The notes: generated by a model from the letters alone, not told the origin. 64,000 nt of DNA from JBDOQU01 sp039839375 (GCF_039839375.1 NZ_JBDOQU010000004.1:186001-250000); one strand, 5' to 3'. Positions 16,587 to 25,071 are shown, counted from the stretch's first letter. Program-made: numbers and translations.

Positions 16587-16890
16587 GCTCACTCATTACC
16601 GGCTTCTCCCGAAAACGCTCGACGATCTTGATGAGATATGGCGCTACAGCGCCGAAACCTGGTCGCTCGACCAAGCCGACCGTTACATCGACGATCTCAC
16701 CCGGACATTCGAATCCCTGACGTCCATGCCGACCATCGCGAGGGAACGGAGCGAATTCAATCCGCCCGTCCGCATTCACGTCCATGGGGCGCATCTCGTC
16801 ATCTACACGATCGCCGAGGATCATATCGCGATCCTGCGTATTCTTGGCGGCCGGCAGGATTGGCGAAAACTTCTCCAGGCGCTGGATTGA
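16573..16890 (+). CDS. parE: ParE-family toxin
   Basis: This 105-residue RelE/ParE-superfamily protein shows YRLLPKTLDDLDEIWRYSAE at the N-terminus and HVHGAHLVIYTIAEDHIAILRILGGRQDW toward the C-terminus, the usual beta-sheet core and the end motif RILGGRQDW. ParE toxins poison DNA gyrase. The ATG at 16573 lies inside parD. It is preceded by GAGCGG but is mainly dependent on coupling. A GTG or earlier start would only add residues from the parD frame shadow. Confidence 0.9.
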   Translation: MSSDRLTHYRLLPKTLDDLDEIWRYSAETWSLDQADRYIDDLTRTFESLTSMPTIARERSEFNPPVRIHVHGAHLVIYTIAEDHIAILRILGGRQDWRKLLQALD

Positions 16891-16993
16891 TCCTGGAGCA
16901 GTCGTCTTTCCCAGTTGCGCAACCGCGATCAAACGGGGCGCGTCTCCATCTTCCTTAATCGGCCTCGAAGCGCGATCATCGGGAGAGGGAGCC

Positions 16994-17890
16994 ATGACAC
17001 CGTCCGACGACATCCTCGACTTCTACGCCCGCCAGTCGGCCATGACTGATCCCGGCCGCCACGGGGAAAGGTTCAGAGACCTTCCTGGCGATCCGGCCGG
17101 GACCATGCAGGCGGTCCAGGGGCTGATGATCTATGAGCGCGTGGCGCAGGAATATTACGGCGTCCGCCTGACCGACCAGCGGCGTGAGGAGAGCCATATC
17201 CGCGGCGTCGCGGAGATGCTGGACGTGCTGCTTGCGCTCGACGACCGCCTCTTGTCGGAAGCGCGCCCGCCGGAGCGGCGGCTGGCCGGCATCTGCCGGA
17301 ACTTCGCGACACTGATGGTCTCGATGCTGAGGGCGAAGGGCGTTCCGGCGCGGCTGCGCGGTGGGTTCGGGACCTACTTCAATCCCGGCTGGTTCGAGGA
17401 TCACTGGGTCTGCGAATATTGGGACGCCGGGGCGGGGTGCTGGCGTCTCGCCGATCCGCAGTTCGACGCCGTGTGGATGGAACGGTTCGGCATCGACCAC
17501 GACGTTCTGGATGTTCCCCGCGACCGCTTCATCGCCGCCCCGGACGCCTGGCGCATGTGCCGCGCCGGAGAGGCCGATCCCGACAGGTTCGGCATCGCCT
17601 TCAACGGCCTGCGCGGGCTGTGGTTCGTCGCCGGTGACCTGCTGCGCGACCTCGCCGCCCTCAACGGCCGGGAGATGCTGCCCTGGGACGTCTGGGGCGA
17701 TCTGCCGATGCCGGACTGGCGGCCGGACGATGCCGAACTTGCCTTCCTCGACCGGCTGGCGGGGCTGACGGCGACGCCGGATCGCCATTTCCATGAGTGG
17801 CGCACGCTCTATCTGGAGGATGATCGCCTCCCCGTGCCGGCCAAGGTCTTTAACGCGCTCCGGCAGCGGGAGGAGGCGGTGGCCGCATGA
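16994..17890 (+). CDS. Transglutaminase-like cysteine hydrolase
   Basis: This 298-residue protein has a transglutaminase-like core with a complete Cys-His-Asp triad: C101 in GICRNFATLMVSML, H137 in FEDHWVCEYW and D154 in RLADPQFD. No signal peptide is seen, so it should be cytoplasmic. Such proteins are mostly peptidases or amidases rather than cross-linking enzymes. GGGAGAGGGAGCC precedes the ATG at 16994. The stop overlaps the AraC-type regulator start by 4 bases (ATGA), suggesting the two are made together; the regulator may sense the same small molecule. The substrate is unknown. Confidence 0.85.
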   Translation: MTPSDDILDFYARQSAMTDPGRHGERFRDLPGDPAGTMQAVQGLMIYERVAQEYYGVRLTDQRREESHIRGVAEMLDVLLALDDRLLSEARPPERRLAGICRNFATLMVSMLRAKGVPARLRGGFGTYFNPGWFEDHWVCEYWDAGAGCWRLADPQFDAVWMERFGIDHDVLDVPRDRFIAAPDAWRMCRAGEADPDRFGIAFNGLRGLWFVAGDLLRDLAALNGREMLPWDVWGDLPMPDWRPDDAELAFLDRLAGLTATPDRHFHEWRTLYLEDDRLPVPAKVFNALRQREEAVAA

Positions 17891-18750
17891 CGGCGCGGGC
17901 GACTGCGACGAGGCGGGGCCGTATCGAACGGGCGCTCTGGTTCATCGAGAGCCACCACGCCGAGCCGATCACGCTCAACCAGATCGCGGAGATCTGCGCC
18001 CTGTCCCGGTGGGAGATGTCGCGAGCCTTCCATGGCGAGATGGGCATGTCTTTCTCCGCCTATCTCCGCGGTCGCCGGCTGACGGAGGCGGCGCGCAACC
18101 TCGCCGCCGGGACGTCGGACATCTTCGACGTAGCGCTGGAGGCGGGCTACGGCTCCCGCGAGGCCTTCGCCCGCGCCTTCCGTTCCCGCTTCGGCCTGAC
18201 GCCCGGCGAGGTCCGAGCCCGACAATCGGTTGAAGGGCTGGACCTTGTCCGGCCGGTAAGGCGGCAATGCCCGTCGCCGGTGCTGAAGGAACCGGCGATC
18301 AGGGCCGTGCGCCCCCTGTCGATCGCCGGGATTTCCGGCCGGCTGCCCGCTGGCGGCCATGCCGGCATTCCGGCGCTGTGGCAGCGCCTCCACCAGAAGA
18401 TGGGCTTCATCGCCGATCAGGTGGGGGAGCAGGGCTACGGCATATGCTCCGGCGGGGCGGATGGCGGCTACGATTATCTGGCCGGCGTGGAAGTCGCCGA
18501 TCTCTCGGAGCTCCCGGCGGGGATGACGGCCATCCGCCTTCCCGCCGGACGCTATGCGGTCTTCGGGCATCGGGGACATGTCACTGACCTGGCGATTCTG
18601 GCGGAGACGATATTCACTCGCTGGCTGCCCGGCTCCGGCCACAGCGTCGCCGGCTTCCCCGATCTAGTGGAACGGTACGACCGGGCGTTCGATCCCTGGA
18701 CCGGCTGGGGGCGGGTGGAAATCTGGGTTCCGCTCGCTTCCCCTCCATAA
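17887..18750 (+). CDS. AraC-family regulator with GyrI-like effector domain (Rob type)
   Basis: The 287-residue protein has two AraC helix-turn-helices at the N-terminus: residues about 25-55 (ITLNQIAEICALSRWEMSRAF) and about 75-110 (DIFDVALEAGYGSREAFARAF). The signature RSRFGLTPGEVR follows, then a C-terminal GyrI-like small-molecule-binding domain (AGISGRLPAGGHAGIPALWQRL to the end). This is the Rob/SoxS-like domain order. It is translationally coupled to the transglutaminase-like gene. It could activate its own operon or the neighbouring fatty-acid genes; targets cannot be told from the sequence. Confidence 0.9.
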   Translation: MTARATATRRGRIERALWFIESHHAEPITLNQIAEICALSRWEMSRAFHGEMGMSFSAYLRGRRLTEAARNLAAGTSDIFDVALEAGYGSREAFARAFRSRFGLTPGEVRARQSVEGLDLVRPVRRQCPSPVLKEPAIRAVRPLSIAGISGRLPAGGHAGIPALWQRLHQKMGFIADQVGEQGYGICSGGADGGYDYLAGVEVADLSELPAGMTAIRLPAGRYAVFGHRGHVTDLAILAETIFTRWLPGSGHSVAGFPDLVERYDRAFDPWTGWGRVEIWVPLASPP

Positions 18751-18752
18751 TG

Positions 18753-18925
18753 GTCATGCCGGACCATGATCCGGCATTCATGCGGCGTCGACAGTGGGCG
18801 AAGCCGCACCCGGTTCTTCGCCCTTCGGCGAAACGGCGAGGGCCAATGGATTCCGGCTCGGGGGCCGGAATGACCAACAAAAACAAGGTCATGCTGGACT
18901 TGATCCAGCATCCATGCGGTGTTGA
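18753..18925. repeat. Palindromic repeat cluster A between convergent genes
   Basis: Three arms are seen: ATGCCGGA-CCATGA-TCCGGCAT near 18758-18779, ATTCCGGC-TCGGGG-GCCGGAAT near 18847-18869, and ATGCTGGA-CTTGA-TCCAGCAT near 18891-18911. The last two are joined by an A-rich spacer (CCAACAAAAACAAGG). The cluster separates the AraC gene from the convergent PAS genes and could terminate both transcripts. Confidence 0.8.
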
Positions 18926-18965
18926 AGGAAGCCAGAATCTCGCCAGATCCTCGCCTGACCGGCCT

Positions 18966-19478
18966 TCAGAACAGCTTCGGATAGATCCTCCGCGGCGTGC
19001 CGAAGGAATCGCCGGCGGCGTAATCCTCCATCGCCAGGCACAGATCGATGGTCGAGCCGTCGCGGGCCAGCGGCAGCATGCAGAATTCCGAATGCAGCGG
19101 CGCCCCGTCCGGCATGATGACGAAATCCCGGCCGAAGATCGGTTCGCCCGTCTCCAGCATCTCCTCATAGAGCCGCCGCCAGGCTGAATTGTCGTCGGCG
19201 AAGGGCGTGTCGTCCAGATAGCGGCGCGTGAAGTCCAGCCCGGTCCGCGCCACCACGCCGGTGCCCACCACGCGGTACCAGACACGCAAGGGCTCGCGTT
19301 CGATCTCCGTCAGCATCAGATTGGGCAGGAGGCGGACGATGTCGGCCGGATCGATGTCGGCGCGGCGGGGGAATTGCCGGTCGCCGCGCGCGGCGCGCCA
19401 ATAATCGTGAAGCTCGATCACCTTTTCCGACGACAATTGATCGACGGACAGACGTTCGAATGCGTCGGTCTGCGACAT
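18966..19478 (-). CDS. PAS-fold protein (PAS_5 type), copy 2
   Basis: This 170-residue soluble protein has the layout of the stand-alone alphaproteobacterial PAS_5 family: ELHDYWRAARGDRQFPRRADIDPADIVRLLPNLML at the front, a PAS-like core around WYRVVGTGVVARTG and a C-terminal SEFCMLPLARDG. No output domain is attached. These proteins probably sense a small ligand and act through partners. It is a clear paralogue of the protein encoded directly upstream (19513-20076), with aligned motifs DI-P-LPYL, RLVGT and a shared EF-M-PL-. The function remains unknown. Confidence 0.75.
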   Translation of the reverse strand: MSQTDAFERLSVDQLSSEKVIELHDYWRAARGDRQFPRRADIDPADIVRLLPNLMLTEIEREPLRVWYRVVGTGVVARTGLDFTRRYLDDTPFADDNSAWRRLYEEMLETGEPIFGRDFVIMPDGAPLHSEFCMLPLARDGSTIDLCLAMEDYAAGDSFGTPRRIYPKLF

Positions 19479-19512
19479 GCCGGCAGCTTAGTGCAAAATC
19501 GAAAGGATTTGA

Positions 19513-20076
19513 CTAAAGAACCGGTTCGCCTGCGGAAGGAATCTCCCGCCGCTCGACGGCATAGTTCCGTCGAGGCTCCGGGAAACGGTCCTCCCCGACG
19601 CTGTCGAAATCCTCGATGCTCAGGCATTGGGCGATGTCCGGCCCGCCGGCCGACAGGGGGAACATCGCGAATTCGTAGCGGGCGGGCTTGCCCCTGGCGG
19701 TGATGACGTAGTCCGCGCCGAAGATCGGCGCCGCGGTCTCGATCATCTCCGCATAGAGATCCAGCCACATGTCCGCCTCCGCGGCGAACCCCGTCTCCCG
19801 TATGCTCAGGTCGGTGTAGTCGTAGCCCGCGCCGGCGACGCAGGCCGTCCCGACCAGCCGGAAGCGGACGTCCAGCGGGTCTTGCCGGATCTCGCTCAGG
19901 ATCAGATAGGGCAGGACCGGCTTCATCTCGATGGGGTCCAAATCCCGCCGGTCGGGATAGGGCCGGTCCAGGCTCTTCTCCCGCCAATGGGCGAGAAGCC
20001 ATTTCACGCGCGGAGAGGCGACCTCGTCCACCGTCAGGCGCTCGACTGTACCGGTCTGGCTCGAAACCTCGGTCAT
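19513..20076 (-). CDS. PAS-fold protein (PAS_5 type), copy 1
   Basis: This 187-residue paralogue of the downstream protein carries LLAHWREKSLDRPYPDRRDLDPIEMKPVLPYLIL, split over the N-terminal helix and first strand, then FRLVGTACVAGAGYDYT and YEFAMFPLSAGG. It is encoded 34 bases upstream of copy 2 on the same strand, consistent with a tandem duplication and a two-gene transcript. No catalytic or DNA-binding motif is present. Confidence 0.75.
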   Translation of the reverse strand: MTEVSSQTGTVERLTVDEVASPRVKWLLAHWREKSLDRPYPDRRDLDPIEMKPVLPYLILSEIRQDPLDVRFRLVGTACVAGAGYDYTDLSIRETGFAAEADMWLDLYAEMIETAAPIFGADYVITARGKPARYEFAMFPLSAGGPDIAQCLSIEDFDSVGEDRFPEPRRNYAVERREIPSAGEPVL

Positions 20077-20148
20077 GGGGACCCGATCGGCTGATGCAAC
20101 TTGACCAGCCTATCGGGGGAGCATGAACAACCTATGAATGATCGGCCT

Positions 20149-20499
20149 TCAGGCCGACTCCAGGCGGCGCACCTCGATCCATTGCCGGCCCTTCAAATGG
20201 GGACATGTGCGGGAGAGGGCGACCGCCTCGTCGTAATCGTCGGCCTCGATGACGAAGACGCCGGTGATCGCGTCCGCCGTTTCCGCGAATGGACCTTCGC
20301 CTTCCGTCACCTCGTCATCCTCCACCCTGAGATGGCGTCCGCCGTCATTGGTCAGCTTCTCGCCGCCGCGCATCTTGCCTTTGGCGGCGACGCTTTCGGC
20401 CCATCTCTTGTAGTCCTCGATAGCGGCGGTCGCCTCGTCCGGGGTCGACGCCAAGGCGTCGGCCGGCCGTTCGTGGAAGAAGAGCATGAAATGCGGCAT
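20149..20499 (-). CDS. YciI-related (DGPF-domain) protein
   Basis: A 116-residue member of the YCII/DGPF family: MPHFMLFFHERPA at the N-terminus, ARGKMRGGEKL-like loop (AAKGKMRGGEKL), GPFAETADAITGVFVIEADDYDEAVALS in the middle and a C-terminal strand WIEVRRLE. These small ferredoxin-fold proteins are often encoded beside ECF sigma factors, but none is seen here. The enzymatic role is uncertain. It is followed (20077-20148) by a short non-coding gap before the PAS genes. Confidence 0.85.
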   Translation of the reverse strand: MPHFMLFFHERPADALASTPDEATAAIEDYKRWAESVAAKGKMRGGEKLTNDGGRHLRVEDDEVTEGEGPFAETADAITGVFVIEADDYDEAVALSRTCPHLKGRQWIEVRRLESA

Positions 20500-20589
20500 C
20501 CCGGTTCCTGTTCCTTATCAGCGGTTCGGGGTCTGCGGCCCGAGCCTAAGCATCCACGGCGCGCTGACAAGGGGCTAGGAGAAGGAGCC

Positions 20590-21387
20590 TCAGCGGCGGC
20601 CTGCGACGATGGCGTTGATGTCGGCGTAGGAAAGCGCCTCCCGCAGGTCATCCTTGCCGATGAAATCGGCGGCCAGCGCCGCGGTATGGCGCCAGATCTC
20701 CTCCGCGATCGACGATCCGGCGCTCAACCGTCGCACGCCCAGATCCTTGAGGTCGGCCGGAGAGGGCAGGGTCGGGCGCGCCATGATATTGACCGGCAGG
20801 TCGGTCCCTTGGACCACCTCGCCGATGCCGGCCGGGTCGGTCAGCCCCGGAACGAACAGCCCGTCCGCGCCGGCCTCGCGATAGCGCCGCGCCCGGTCCA
20901 GCGTCTCTGCCACGGCCTTCCCCTCGCCGGCCAGCCCGCGCAGAAAGACATCCGTCCGCGCATTGACGAAGACGTCGACCCCCGTCCGCGCGCAATCCCG
21001 CTTCACCCGCTCGATCTTCGCGCAGAGAAGGTCGGGCGATTCCGTTCCGTCCTCGATATTGATCCCCACCGCGCCGGCATCGGCCAGCCGCGCCACATTC
21101 TCGCCGACCAGCGCGGGATCGTCCGAATAACCACCCTCGACATCGACAGTCAGCGGCGCGCGGACGATCCGCGCGATGCCGGCGACGGTCGCGGCCAGAA
21201 GCTCGACCGGCAGCGCGTCGCCGTCCGGATAGCCATGCGCCCAGGCGACCCCGGCGCTGGTCGTCGCAATCGCCGGCGCGCCCAGACTCTCGATCAATCG
21301 CGCGCTGCCCGGATCCCAGGCATTGGCGAGCAACAGCAGGTCGGGTCCTTCATGGAGCCGGCGGAAGAGAGCGGCGGTATCGGTCAT
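20590..21387 (-). CDS. Isocitrate lyase/PEP mutase superfamily protein
   Basis: This 265-residue TIM-barrel protein of the ICL/PEP-mutase superfamily shows LLLLANAWDPGSARLIESLG at the front, the magnesium-binding segment TVDVEGGYSDDP, VGINIEDG and FVNARTDVFLRG. The KKCGH/KRCG lyase loop of true (methyl)isocitrate lyases is not evident. It is therefore likely to be one of the shorter phosphonopyruvate or 2-methylisocitrate-lyase-like enzymes of unknown substrate. It stands alone, preceded by a repeat cluster and followed by the YciI-like gene. Confidence 0.85.
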   Translation of the reverse strand: MTDTAALFRRLHEGPDLLLLANAWDPGSARLIESLGAPAIATTSAGVAWAHGYPDGDALPVELLAATVAGIARIVRAPLTVDVEGGYSDDPALVGENVARLADAGAVGINIEDGTESPDLLCAKIERVKRDCARTGVDVFVNARTDVFLRGLAGEGKAVAETLDRARRYREAGADGLFVPGLTDPAGIGEVVQGTDLPVNIMARPTLPSPADLKDLGVRRLSAGSSIAEEIWRHTAALAADFIGKDDLREALSYADINAIVAGRR

Positions 21388-21407
21388 CGGTGTCTCCTTC
21401 GTGAAAA

Positions 21408-21520
21408 AAGCCCCTCACCCTCCCGCTTCGCGGGTCCCTCCCTCTCCCACAAGTGGGAGAGGGTCAAGTTGGTAGCCCTCGCCCCTCCGTGGGAGAGGGT
21501 TGGGTGAGGGGGAGGTTGGT
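21408..21520. repeat. Composite hairpin repeat, family C
   Basis: It contains CCCGCTTCGCGGG, CCCTCTCCC-ACAAGT-GGGAGAGGG and a further GTGGGAGAGGG half-copy ending in GGGTGAGGGGGAGG. It is related to the element at 13877-13933. It separates the ogt gene from the ICL-like gene on the same strand, and one of its hairpins may end the ogt transcript. Confidence 0.75.
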
Positions 21521-22066
21521 TTACCCCAGCGGCAGTTCCGGGTCGGCGCGGAGGCAGCCTTCATGGGCCAGCAGCCAGCGCTTGCGCTCCATGCCGCCGC
21601 CATAGCCGGTCAGCGATCCGTCCGATCCGATGACGCGATGGCAGGGCACGACGATCCCGACGGGGTTGGCCCCGTTGGCGAGGCCGACCGCCCGCACCGC
21701 CGCCGGGCGGCCGATCCGCCGGGCCAGCGTGCCGTAGGAGATCGTCTCCCCGCACGGGATGTCCCGCAGCGCCCGCCAGACGGAATTCTGGAAGTCCGTC
21801 CCGCCGGTCTTCACCGGCAGGCCGTCTATGGCCTCCAGCTCGCCCTCGAAATAGCGCGCCATCGCGTCGGTCAGGCCGCCGGGATTGCGCGCCTCCGTCA
21901 GCGTTCCGCTCTCCGGCCCGTACTGCCGGCGCATCAGCAGCGACATCCGGTCCTCATAGTCGGTCCAGTCCGTCGCCCGCAGGCGCCCTTCCTCGTCGGC
22001 GACGATGACCAGGGCGCCGATCGGCGTCTTCAGCCGGTCGACCAGAAGGCGAAGGGGTTCAGGCAT
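21521..22066 (-). CDS. ogt: O6-methylguanine-DNA methyltransferase (Ogt/Ada C-domain type)
   Basis: This 181-residue suicide methyltransferase has the active cysteine C142 in IVVPCHRVIGSDGSLTGYGGG, preceded by the helix-turn-helix IPCGETISYGTLARRIGRP. It transfers methyl from O6-methylguanine to itself. The ATG at 22066 was chosen because it starts just before a typical Ogt N-terminus. The open frame reaches 22102 but only into the alkA shadow. The gene overlaps the end of the Ada-AlkA fusion gene by 8 bases, so the two repair functions are made from one message. Confidence 0.92.
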   Translation of the reverse strand: MPEPLRLLVDRLKTPIGALVIVADEEGRLRATDWTDYEDRMSLLMRRQYGPESGTLTEARNPGGLTDAMARYFEGELEAIDGLPVKTGGTDFQNSVWRALRDIPCGETISYGTLARRIGRPAAVRAVGLANGANPVGIVVPCHRVIGSDGSLTGYGGGMERKRWLLAHEGCLRADPELPLG

Positions 22067-23582
22067 GTATCGTCTCTCCCGTAAAGGGTCTCGCCGCCGC
22101 ATCGGCGGCCCATAGATGCTGGGCGGCGTAGGCGCGCCAGGGCCGCCAGGGCTCCGCCAGGCCGGAAAGCTCCGCCGGGCTCGGCCGCGCTCCGTCCGGC
22201 CGCGCCGCCCCGCGCAGCAGGCCGATATCGCTGGCCGGGAAGGCGTCGGTCTCCCGCACGGCGCGCAGCGCGATGTAATGGGCGGTCCAGTCGCCGATGC
22301 CCCTGATGGCGCGAAGCCGGGCGACCGTCTCCTCCACCGTGCCCTGCGGCTGGAACAGCAGCGGGTTCGCCAGCGCCGCCTCCGCCACCGCGATCAGCGC
22401 CGTCTTGCGCGCGCCGGGCATTCCCATCGGCGAAAGGTCCGCCGCCGCGACCTGGGCGGCGGTCGGGAAGGCCAGGGCCAGCGTCGGGTCGTGCCGTTCG
22501 GCCTCTGGTACGGCCGCGCCGCATAGCACCGCCAGCCTGCCGGCCAGCCGCCGCCCGGCCTCCACCGTCACCTGTTGGCCCAGCACGGCGCGCACCGCCA
22601 GTTCGAACCCGTCCCAGCCGCCGGGCGCGCGCAACCCCGGCCGTTCGGCGACCAGCGGGGCCAGGAGCGGGTCGCGCGCCAGATGGGCGCCGATGGTGGC
22701 GACATCCGCGCCCATGTCGAACACCCGGCGGATGCGCGCGACGATCGCCGGCAGCGCCTTGACGCAGGGGAAGCGGATGGTCGCCGACAGGCAGTCCCGC
22801 TCCGGCAGATGCGCGATCTCCACCGTTCCCAGCCTGCCGTCATGCAGCACGGTCCGGCGGTAGGTCTGGCCCTCCACCCGCTCCACCCCGTCGACGGCGC
22901 GGGCGCGCAGATAGTCCAGCATCGCTGGCCAGTCATAGGGCGGACGGTAGCGGAGGCGGAGGACGACTCCCGACACAGCGGCCGTTCCCGCCACCTGGTC
23001 GGAAACGCCCTTGCGGCGCAGCGCGCCCGGCGGCCGGCGGAAAAGCTGCTGGAATGTCTCGTTGAACCGCCGGACACTGCCGAAGCCCGACGCCAGCGCG
23101 ATTTCGGCCATCGGCATGGCGGTGTCGTGGATAAGCTGCTTGGCGAACAGGACGCGCCGCGTCTGCGCCACCGCGACGGGGGATGCGCCCAGATGCTGCT
23201 TGAACAGGCGGCGGAGCTGCCGGCCGCCGACGCCCAGCCTTTCGGCCAGCGCCTCGACATTCGTCTCTTCGCCGTCCAGCGCCCCGTCGGCGATCAGCGC
23301 CAGCCCCCGGCTGACGGTGTTCGACGTGCCGCGCCATGAACCAAGGTCCGGCGCGGTCTCCGGCCGGCAGCGCAGGCAGGGCCGGAAGCCCGCCTCCTGC
23401 GCCGACGCGGCCGAAGGGTAGAACCGGCAATTCTCGAATTTCGGCGTCCGCGCCGGGCAGATCGGCCGGCAGTAGATGCCGGTCGAGGTGACGCCCACGA
23501 ACAGGCGGCCGTCAAACCGCGCATCGCGGCTTTGCAGCGTCCTGTAGCAGGCTAGGGGATCGAGTGGATCGAGCTGTTCCAT
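22059..23582 (-). CDS. alkA: Ada N-terminal domain / AraC HTH / AlkA glycosylase fusion
   Basis: The 507-residue protein joins three parts. Residues 1-75 are the Ada zinc/methyl-phosphotriester domain with all four cysteines at C38, C42, C69 and C72, the same numbering as E. coli Ada. Residues about 85-180 are an AraC-type HTH (VEALAERLGVGGRQLRRLFKQH). The rest is an AlkA-like 3-methyladenine glycosylase with the HhH segment LRAIRGIGDWTAHYIALRA and a downstream aspartate in DAFPASD. It should sense methyl phosphotriesters, activate the adaptive response and excise alkylated bases. The suicide methyltransferase half of Ada is encoded separately just downstream. Confidence 0.9.
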   Translation of the reverse strand: MEQLDPLDPLACYRTLQSRDARFDGRLFVGVTSTGIYCRPICPARTPKFENCRFYPSAASAQEAGFRPCLRCRPETAPDLGSWRGTSNTVSRGLALIADGALDGEETNVEALAERLGVGGRQLRRLFKQHLGASPVAVAQTRRVLFAKQLIHDTAMPMAEIALASGFGSVRRFNETFQQLFRRPPGALRRKGVSDQVAGTAAVSGVVLRLRYRPPYDWPAMLDYLRARAVDGVERVEGQTYRRTVLHDGRLGTVEIAHLPERDCLSATIRFPCVKALPAIVARIRRVFDMGADVATIGAHLARDPLLAPLVAERPGLRAPGGWDGFELAVRAVLGQQVTVEAGRRLAGRLAVLCGAAVPEAERHDPTLALAFPTAAQVAAADLSPMGMPGARKTALIAVAEAALANPLLFQPQGTVEETVARLRAIRGIGDWTAHYIALRAVRETDAFPASDIGLLRGAARPDGARPSPAELSGLAEPWRPWRAYAAQHLWAADAAARPFTGETIHA

Positions 23583-23681
23583 GGCCGGAGGATGCCACGG
23601 CCCGGCCGGGCGCGCTCGCGGTTTTCGGACTCCAACGATCCACCTTGGCGATCCGCCCGGCCGGCATTCACGATTGCGGGA

Positions 23682-24371
23682 TCAGCGTTTCGCGTATTGC
23701 TCCTTGCCGAACAGGACCGCCTTGTCCTCGTCGGTCATCGGCTTTCGCCGATCGGCCATCACCTGGACGCCGCGCTGCACGGCCGGCCGCGCGTCGATCG
23801 CCTCATACCACCGCTTGACGTTCGGGAAATCGTCCAGCTTGTGGCCCTGGTTCTCGATCGATCGCGCCCAGGGGAAGATCGCCATGTCGGCGATGGTGTA
23901 GTCCGCCCCGGCGACGTACGCCGCCTCGCCCAGCCGCTTGTCCAGCACGCCATAGAGCCGACCCGCCTCGTTGGTGTAGCGGTCGATCGCGTAGGGCACC
24001 TGCTCCGGCGCGTACTGGCGGAAATGGTGGGCCTGGCCCAGCATCGGGCCGAACCCGCCCATCTGCCACATCAGCCACTGGACCGTGTCGTACCGGGCCG
24101 GCATCTCCTGCGGCCAGAATTTGCCTGTCTTCTCCGCCAGGTACATCAGGATGGCACCGCTCTCGAACAGCGATACCTGCCGGCCGTCCGGACCGTCATG
24201 GTCGACCATCGCCGGCATCTTGTTGTTCGGGCTGATCTTCAGGAAATCGGGCTTGAACTGGTCCCCCGCCCCGATATCGACGGCATGCGTCGCGTAAGGC
24301 AGCCCCGTCTCCTCCAGCAGGATCGTCACCTTGAAGGCGTTGGGCGTCGGCCAGATGTAGAGATCGATCAT
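23682..24371 (-). CDS. Glutathione S-transferase (YfcG/Ure2-like)
   Basis: This 229-residue GST has an N-terminal thioredoxin fold (IDLYIWPTPNAFKVTILLEE) with the NK-P glutathione-binding motif SPNNKMPAMVD and SLFESGAILMYLAE. The all-alpha C-terminal domain contains GGFGPMLGQAHHF and YTIADMAIFPW. The TPN at the active-site position and NxKVT context match the YfcG/YghU group, which works as a disulfide-bond reductase. It stands alone with no clear operon partner. The physiological substrate is unknown. Confidence 0.9.
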   Translation of the reverse strand: MIDLYIWPTPNAFKVTILLEETGLPYATHAVDIGAGDQFKPDFLKISPNNKMPAMVDHDGPDGRQVSLFESGAILMYLAEKTGKFWPQEMPARYDTVQWLMWQMGGFGPMLGQAHHFRQYAPEQVPYAIDRYTNEAGRLYGVLDKRLGEAAYVAGADYTIADMAIFPWARSIENQGHKLDDFPNVKRWYEAIDARPAVQRGVQVMADRRKPMTDEDKAVLFGKEQYAKR

Positions 24372-24483
24372 TCGGCATGTCTCCAGCGTGTCGGAAGAAA
24401 GCCGCCCGGACGGGCGTTCACATCTCCATATGGCATCGCCCCGCCGCCGGGAAAGCAGTGATGGTGTTCACAATGCCCGGCCC

Positions 24484-24768
24484 CTATATCTCCGGCGGCC
24501 ATCGTCGAGCGCCGTGCAGCACGCGGAGGATTGTGACGCAGTCCGCCATCACACGGTAGGCGGCGATGTACGGCGTGCGGTAGACGACCAGTTCTCTCAC
24601 GCCCGGCAGCCGGCCCTCCCGGCCGCTCAGCGGATAGCGCTCCAGCCGTCTCGCCTGACCGATGATCTCCTCGTGGATGTCATAGGCGGCGGCCGGATTG
24701 TCCTCAGCGATACGGGTGACGATGTTGATTAGGTCGGCGCTGGCCGACGGATGCCATTCGATCCTCAA
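24484..24768 (-). CDS. RelE/ParE-family toxin
   Basis: A 94-residue toxin of the RelE/ParE superfamily: RIEWHPSASADLINIVTRIAEDNPAAAYDI at the N-terminus and YPLSGREGRLPGVRELVVYRTPYIAAYRV in the middle, ending with ILRVLHGARRWP, the common C-terminal signature. It lies 9 bases downstream of an RHH-type antitoxin gene and is surely its partner. Whether it cleaves ribosome-bound mRNA or inhibits gyrase cannot be decided from sequence. Confidence 0.9.
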   Translation of the reverse strand: MRIEWHPSASADLINIVTRIAEDNPAAAYDIHEEIIGQARRLERYPLSGREGRLPGVRELVVYRTPYIAAYRVMADCVTILRVLHGARRWPPEI

Positions 24769-24777
24769 GGTCCGCGG

Positions 24778-25071
24778 CTACGCTTCGGAGCTTCCGGCGG
24801 CCTTCCGCGCCGCGATGCGGTCTATGACAGCACGCGCTTCCTCCGCGACGGTCTCATGCGGTATGCCGGGGCGGGGATCGTCCAGAGCCTTGCGGACCTC
24901 CCGCCGGAACCAGGAATCATGCTCGCGTGCCTCCCGCCGGCGGCGAACGAAGTCCCTCATGAACTCCCGCATGATCTGGGAGGCAGGGCGATCGGCACTG
25001 GCCGCCTCGGCCATGAAGGCGTCGCGCAGGTCCGCTTCCAGCTTCATGGTAAAAATGGCGTCCTTTGCCAT
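24778..25071 (-). CDS. Ribbon-helix-helix antitoxin (partner of the downstream RelE/ParE toxin)
   Basis: This 97-residue protein begins with an RHH segment (FTMKLEADLRDAFMAEAASADRPASQIMREFMRDFVRR, split over strand and two helices). It continues into a charged C-terminal tail ending AVIDRIAARKAAG, which would contact the toxin. A TGGAGG Shine-Dalgarno lies before the ATG at 25071. Antitoxin-first order with a 6-base gap to the toxin is standard. The 25072-25125 upstream gap is only about 50 bases and shows no convincing operator palindrome. Confidence 0.85.
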   Translation of the reverse strand: MAKDAIFTMKLEADLRDAFMAEAASADRPASQIMREFMRDFVRRRREAREHDSWFRREVRKALDDPRPGIPHETVAEEARAVIDRIAARKAAGSSEA

